A stretch of 55,698 nucleotides of DNA from a virus: positions 1 to 55,698 of the IMG/VR virus record IMGVR_UViG_3300009706_000010. The stretch is one strand, 5' to 3'. Made by a program: the position numbers and the translations under genes. This document shows positions 53,133 to 55,698 of this stretch, one piece after another. How positions within the stretch are numbered: position 1 is the stretch's first letter; each line of letters starts with the position of its first letter. Under the pieces are notes generated by a model that was given only the letters and a program-made list of their open reading frames with translations, did no database searches and was not told where the DNA came from.

Positions 53133-53396
53133 ATGAATAAGACGATGACGACGACGGCGGCGAACCCTGCTCCCCTCCTCGCGAAACTGGCTGAGCTTCG
53201 GGCTCGCCGCGAGGCCCACGAGAATTCCAAGTGCGATGTCTGCGGCTTGCATGCCGACATCCACCGACCGGGCTGCCCTGATGCGCCGATGTCACCGGAG
53301 GAGATCGCGTATCAGGAGAAGTCGTTCGTAGACTCCTGCGCTGACAACTCGGAAGACTATCCCGGCCAGCGCATCACCGGGCCTGCTGATGCTTAA
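53133..53396 (+). CDS. Early protein with zinc motif
   Basis: An 87-residue protein (MNKTMTTTAANPAPLLAKLAELRARREAHENSK...) with CDVCGLHADIHRPGCPD, a CxxC...C metal-binding-like site. Start is leaderless at promoter 13. Its opening repeats the MNKT(M)TTT pattern seen at 39939. Confidence 0.66.
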   Translation: MNKTMTTTAANPAPLLAKLAELRARREAHENSKCDVCGLHADIHRPGCPDAPMSPEEIAYQEKSFVDSCADNSEDYPGQRITGPADA

Positions 53397-53934
53397 CCTG
53401 ACCATCGAGACGGGGCGATTCGGCGCGAACGTCTGGTGCCATCTGGAGGAGGGAGATCCGTGCGCTCAGGCGGAAAGCTTCGTGATCGCAACCGGCGCTA
53501 CGCAGGCGGAAGCGGTGAGCGCCGCGATTGAGTCACTGGCTGATGCCGGTGCGCGGCTGAGCATCCACCGACCGCAATTTGTCACGCCGCGCTTCCCTGT
53601 CCCATCGCTCGATGAGGCGCTTGAGCCGCAGCCGAGCCTGTTCGAGACGCACCCGCCCTTCAAAGGGGAGACGTATGACCCGGAGTTGGACGGCGAGCGG
53701 CTGACGGGACAGTTGGCAATCACGAAATCTCACATGCTGCTGTATTTCCCGGTGTGGCAGAGCCTTTCGGAGATTCGGGCAGCAACGGGATACCCGGAGG
53801 CGAGCATCAGCGCCCGGCTTCGCGATCTCACGCATGACCGGTTCGGAGGCTTCATCAAGCAGAAGCGGCGCCGGACACGCGGAACATGGGAATACCGGAT
53901 CGTGCCGGTAGGAGGTGACGCGGATGCAGAGTGA
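53389..53934 (+). CDS. Winged-helix C-terminal protein
   Basis: A 181-residue protein. The C-terminal third (GQLAITKSHMLLYFPVWQSLSEIRAATGYPEASISARLRDLTHDRFGG-like pattern, then KQKRRRTRGTWEYRIV) is a winged helix typical of phage proteins that sense or bind DNA. The N-terminal half is beta-rich (TIETGRFGANVWCHLEEGD). Possible regulator or replication accessory. Confidence 0.7.
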   Translation: MLNLTIETGRFGANVWCHLEEGDPCAQAESFVIATGATQAEAVSAAIESLADAGARLSIHRPQFVTPRFPVPSLDEALEPQPSLFETHPPFKGETYDPELDGERLTGQLAITKSHMLLYFPVWQSLSEIRAATGYPEASISARLRDLTHDRFGGFIKQKRRRTRGTWEYRIVPVGGDADAE

Positions 53935-54211
53935 CAGGCAGGAACAGCGGCAGGCTCGGCAGGTTGAAGACGAGCGCTATCGGATTGCGGCAGCGAAGCT
54001 CACCGGGCATTCGTTCCGGCCTGAATGCGAGGTGCGCCGGACGGCGAGTAACGATGGAGCGTTCATCGGCATCGAGGTATGGGTGCAGAAGGCTCAACTC
54101 GACAAGCTCGCTCCACCGATGACCTTCGCTTGTATGTATTGCGGTGTGCTCGTGCTGGCGCATGGCGAGGAGCAGGCCCGGGCGGCAGGCGTGTGGATGC
54201 GGTTCAGATGA
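53924..54211 (+). CDS. Small hypothetical protein
   Basis: A 95-residue protein with a strong SD (AGGAGGTGA). Basic helical start (MQSDRQEQRQARQVEDERYR), central beta region and CMYCGVLVLAHGEE with a CxxC. No family recognised. Confidence 0.62.
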   Translation: MQSDRQEQRQARQVEDERYRIAAAKLTGHSFRPECEVRRTASNDGAFIGIEVWVQKAQLDKLAPPMTFACMYCGVLVLAHGEEQARAAGVWMRFR

Positions 54212-54327
54212 CGGTGCACACCTGCTCAGTGAGAGGCGTGGGCTTCCCGTGCTTGCTCTGTCAGCGAACAGGATCGACACAGGCGTTTACAGCGGCGGTG
54301 GATGAGATCGTCGGCAGGGACGCATGA
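54208..54327 (+). CDS. Very small Cys-containing protein
   Basis: A 39-residue protein (MTVHTCSVRGVGFPCLLCQRTG...) with three cysteines, coupled by ATGA overlaps on both sides. Unknown function. Confidence 0.5.
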   Translation: MTVHTCSVRGVGFPCLLCQRTGSTQAFTAAVDEIVGRDA

Positions 54328-54575
54328 CGCTGTTCCTGCTCGCGGCTTACACCGTCATCTTCCTGCTGTGTTGGAATTTCCGCAGGCGCCTGTTCCTGCT
54401 TCTGCTGACCGGAGTCGGGGTGTATTTCTGGCTCTGGTATGTCGCCGCGATCGAGGTGCATGAGGCGTTCGGGCTCTGGTGGCCGACGGTCTTGGCGTTC
54501 GTCGCCGTCGTGATATTCGCGCTCCAGTCATGCTACCGGGCGGCGGTGGACTGGCAGAAGGGGAAACGACCGTGA
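54324..54575 (+). CDS. Multi-pass small membrane protein
   Basis: An 83-residue protein with three predicted membrane segments (LFLLAAYTVIFLLCW, LFLLLLTGVGVYFWLWYV, WWPTVLAFVAVVIFALQ) and short basic ends. Coupled to both neighbours. Might alter the host membrane; function unknown. Confidence 0.65.
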   Translation: MTLFLLAAYTVIFLLCWNFRRRLFLLLLTGVGVYFWLWYVAAIEVHEAFGLWWPTVLAFVAVVIFALQSCYRAAVDWQKGKRP

Positions 54576-54727
54576 CTTGGGCTGAGTTCAAGGCGTCTGT
54601 TGAGAAGGCCGGTGTTCAGGACTCCGATGACATAGCCTACATCGATGTGGGGATGTTCTCTGGAGGCGTTGAGGCACATCGGGACGGGCCTTGCTGGCGG
54701 CGGGTGTGCTGTATGCCGCGACTGTAG
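54572..54727 (+). CDS. Small hypothetical protein
   Basis: A 51-residue protein from a GTG overlapping the previous stop (VTWAEFKASVEKAGVQDSDDIAYIDV...). WAEFKxxVEKAGVxDxDxIxYIDV is a pattern seen in small phage proteins. The C-terminus has three cysteines. Confidence 0.58.
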   Translation: MTWAEFKASVEKAGVQDSDDIAYIDVGMFSGGVEAHRDGPCWRRVCCMPRL

Positions 54728-54760
54728 ACGGGCTCGTGATCTGGAACGAGAGGAGAAACG

Positions 54761-55510
54761 ATGACGACTGAGACAGACGGCCCGGGATGGATAGGCCACT
54801 TCAAATGCTCCTACTGCCCGAAGACATGGAGTTACCGCAGCGCGTGGGGCTATCTGCGCCTGCTTCCTGCTGTCATCTGGCATGAGACGCTGTGTGGAGT
54901 CGGTCGTGATCCTGCCTTCGATGAGGACGTGAGCCACGACAACCCATGCGCTCAGCCTCTACGGCGCGGCGGTAAGGTCGCGCCTCCTGAGCCATGGCCC
55001 GGCCCACCTGAGCGGGTCACAGGAGTTGACCTCGCCTCCGGCTCTGATCGGACGGTGATCCATCGGCCACCCTTCCCACCGAACAGAGGCATCAAGGAAG
55101 GCAGACGGGAGTCTACTCCACCATCCGGGGGTATCCCCCTTCGCCGTGCGCCTGATCGCGTTCAGTCGAAAGGCTGCGGCATTTGCGCTCACTGGCGGCG
55201 CGATGCGGTCAGCGGCACACCCATCGGGGATTGCGGCATCCGGTCATGGTGGAGAACCGCAGCGGAAGACACCTGCCCTGATTGGACACAAGTGGGCCAG
55301 CACCGGGAAGCCGGAGAGGCGGCGGCGCAGCCAGCGGCAGGCCCGGGCCAGTGTCGTGACTGTCGCTCATGGGCCGAGCCTGCCGGACAGGACGTTGAGC
55401 CATGGCGCAGGGAAGGGACGTGTTGCAACCTTGGTAGCCAGCGGCAGACCACGAAGGCGCTGGACTCCTGCCTTGAATGGCAAGCGGCGCGGCATGTCGA
55501 GACACCATGA
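54761..55510 (+). CDS. Cysteine-rich protein with tandem C-terminal metal motifs
   Basis: A 249-residue protein with SD GAGGAG. The N-terminus has FKCSYCPKTW. The C-terminal ~100 residues contain two similar units: CGICAHWRR...GDCGI...DTCPDW, then CRDCRSWAE...GTCCN...DSCLEW, suggesting a duplicated zinc-binding domain. A Pro-rich linker lies between. A second frame is open across part of this region but lacks such structure. Function unknown. Confidence 0.68.
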   Translation: MTTETDGPGWIGHFKCSYCPKTWSYRSAWGYLRLLPAVIWHETLCGVGRDPAFDEDVSHDNPCAQPLRRGGKVAPPEPWPGPPERVTGVDLASGSDRTVIHRPPFPPNRGIKEGRRESTPPSGGIPLRRAPDRVQSKGCGICAHWRRDAVSGTPIGDCGIRSWWRTAAEDTCPDWTQVGQHREAGEAAAQPAAGPGQCRDCRSWAEPAGQDVEPWRREGTCCNLGSQRQTTKALDSCLEWQAARHVETP

Positions 55511-55535
55511 AGGGCAGGCCGGTATCGGTATCCCT

Positions 55536-55685
55536 ATGGGTATAGAGGTATCCCTACCTCCGGCGCTTCCCACCGGAAACAGAAAACCGAGGACCGCCCG
55601 GCGCTACCGGAACGTCTGGAGGGAGCAGGACCGGCGACTGGCTACCGGCTGCTGGGTATATACCCTGTGGATTTGGGCGGAGTGA
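55536..55685 (+). CDS. Small basic ORF at the contig end
   Basis: A 49-residue basic protein (MGIEVSLPPALPTGN..., RRYRNVWREQDRR, ending WIWAE). No clear SD. The terminal-repeat mismatch turns its WIWAE-stop into WI-stop in the left copy. Could be real or a chance frame. Confidence 0.35.
   Translation: MGIEVSLPPALPTGNRKPRTARRYRNVWREQDRRLATGCWVYTLWIWAE
55654..55665. promoter_or_regulatory. Perfect palindrome GGGTATATACCC at the junction
   Basis: A perfect 12-base palindrome; the right terminal repeat begins inside it at 55658. Just upstream (55520-55560) GGTATC-type words recur several times in both orientations. Its position just ahead of the terminase genes fits a packaging or regulatory site. 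Confidence 0.45.
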
Positions 55686-55698
55686 GGCGCCGAAAGAC
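55658..55698. repeat. Terminal direct repeat, right copy
   Basis: Forty of 41 bases match positions 1-41. The single difference is G here versus A at position 18. Confidence 0.9.

Noticed and set aside
55146-55535. Long frame overlapping the Cys-rich gene near the end
   Set aside because: It lacks an SD and ordered motifs, whereas the frame from 54761 has an SD and repeated Cys/Trp units.
1-55698. CRISPR arrays, integrase, insertion sequences, rRNA or tRNA genes
   Set aside because: No regularly spaced repeats, no tyrosine or serine recombinase motifs, no transposase and no convincing tRNA fold were found by eye.

Overview
The window looks like the complete genome of a tailed, siphovirus-type double-stranded DNA phage with a GC-rich genome. 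All supported genes lie on the + strand, packed with 1- and 4-base start/stop overlaps. The first 41 bases recur at the end with one mismatch, so the sequence is probably circular, circularly permuted or terminally redundant. I see no integrase, tRNA, CRISPR array or recognisable DNA polymerase, so replication probably borrows the host polymerase. The host cannot be named from sequence. Promoters fit a housekeeping sigma70-type factor, Shine-Dalgarno (SD) sites are strong in the late genes, and the endolysin type is commonest in phages of Gram-negative hosts.

Left part (1-29.7 kb) holds packaging, virion and lysis genes. It starts with an HNH endonuclease whose N-terminus copies that of the terminase small subunit, then the small subunit itself. 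About 5 kb of accessory genes follow: two ParB-like proteins, a glycosyltransferase-like protein, a possible 2OG-Fe(II) oxygenase, a methyltransferase and a PAPS-reductase-like PP-loop enzyme. Next come terminase large subunit, portal, S49-type protease with a cysteine-rich tail, HK97-type capsid protein, beta-helix and LamG proteins, head-tail connectors, two tail-tube-like proteins, a tail chaperone pair joined by a -1 frameshift site (A AAA AAC), a TP901-type tape measure, tail hub and fibre, endolysin and holin-like proteins. One small beta domain of the PHG...GDYVTIAG type is inserted in three different virion proteins.

Right part (29.7-55.7 kb) is the early/replication region, made of many small genes in short operons. 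Thirteen near-identical promoters drive it. Each has an A-rich element with built-in stop codons, TTGACA/T, and a -10 box buried in a palindrome close to TGATA-N-TATCA. In eleven of the thirteen an ATG sits 6-7 bases after the -10, so those mRNAs are predicted to be leaderless. Recognisable products are a winged-helix protein, an ATP-dependent ligase with a SWIM-type zinc finger, a Ycf46-like AAA+ ATPase whose Walker B precedes Walker A, its usual partners DUF1257 (Ycf35-like) and DUF2997, a YkgJ-type cysteine-cluster protein, a putative recombination protein beside a RecB/Cas4-type nuclease, a D5/P4-type primase-helicase, a cold-shock protein, a Dam-family methylase with an altered motif and two further HNH proteins. 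An AT-rich stretch with a perfect 20-base inverted repeat, directly after the primase-helicase, is the best origin candidate.

The most novel items are the permuted AAA+ protein with its Ycf35/DUF2997 partners, the leaderless promoter-operator array, and the accessory cassette lying between the two terminase genes.
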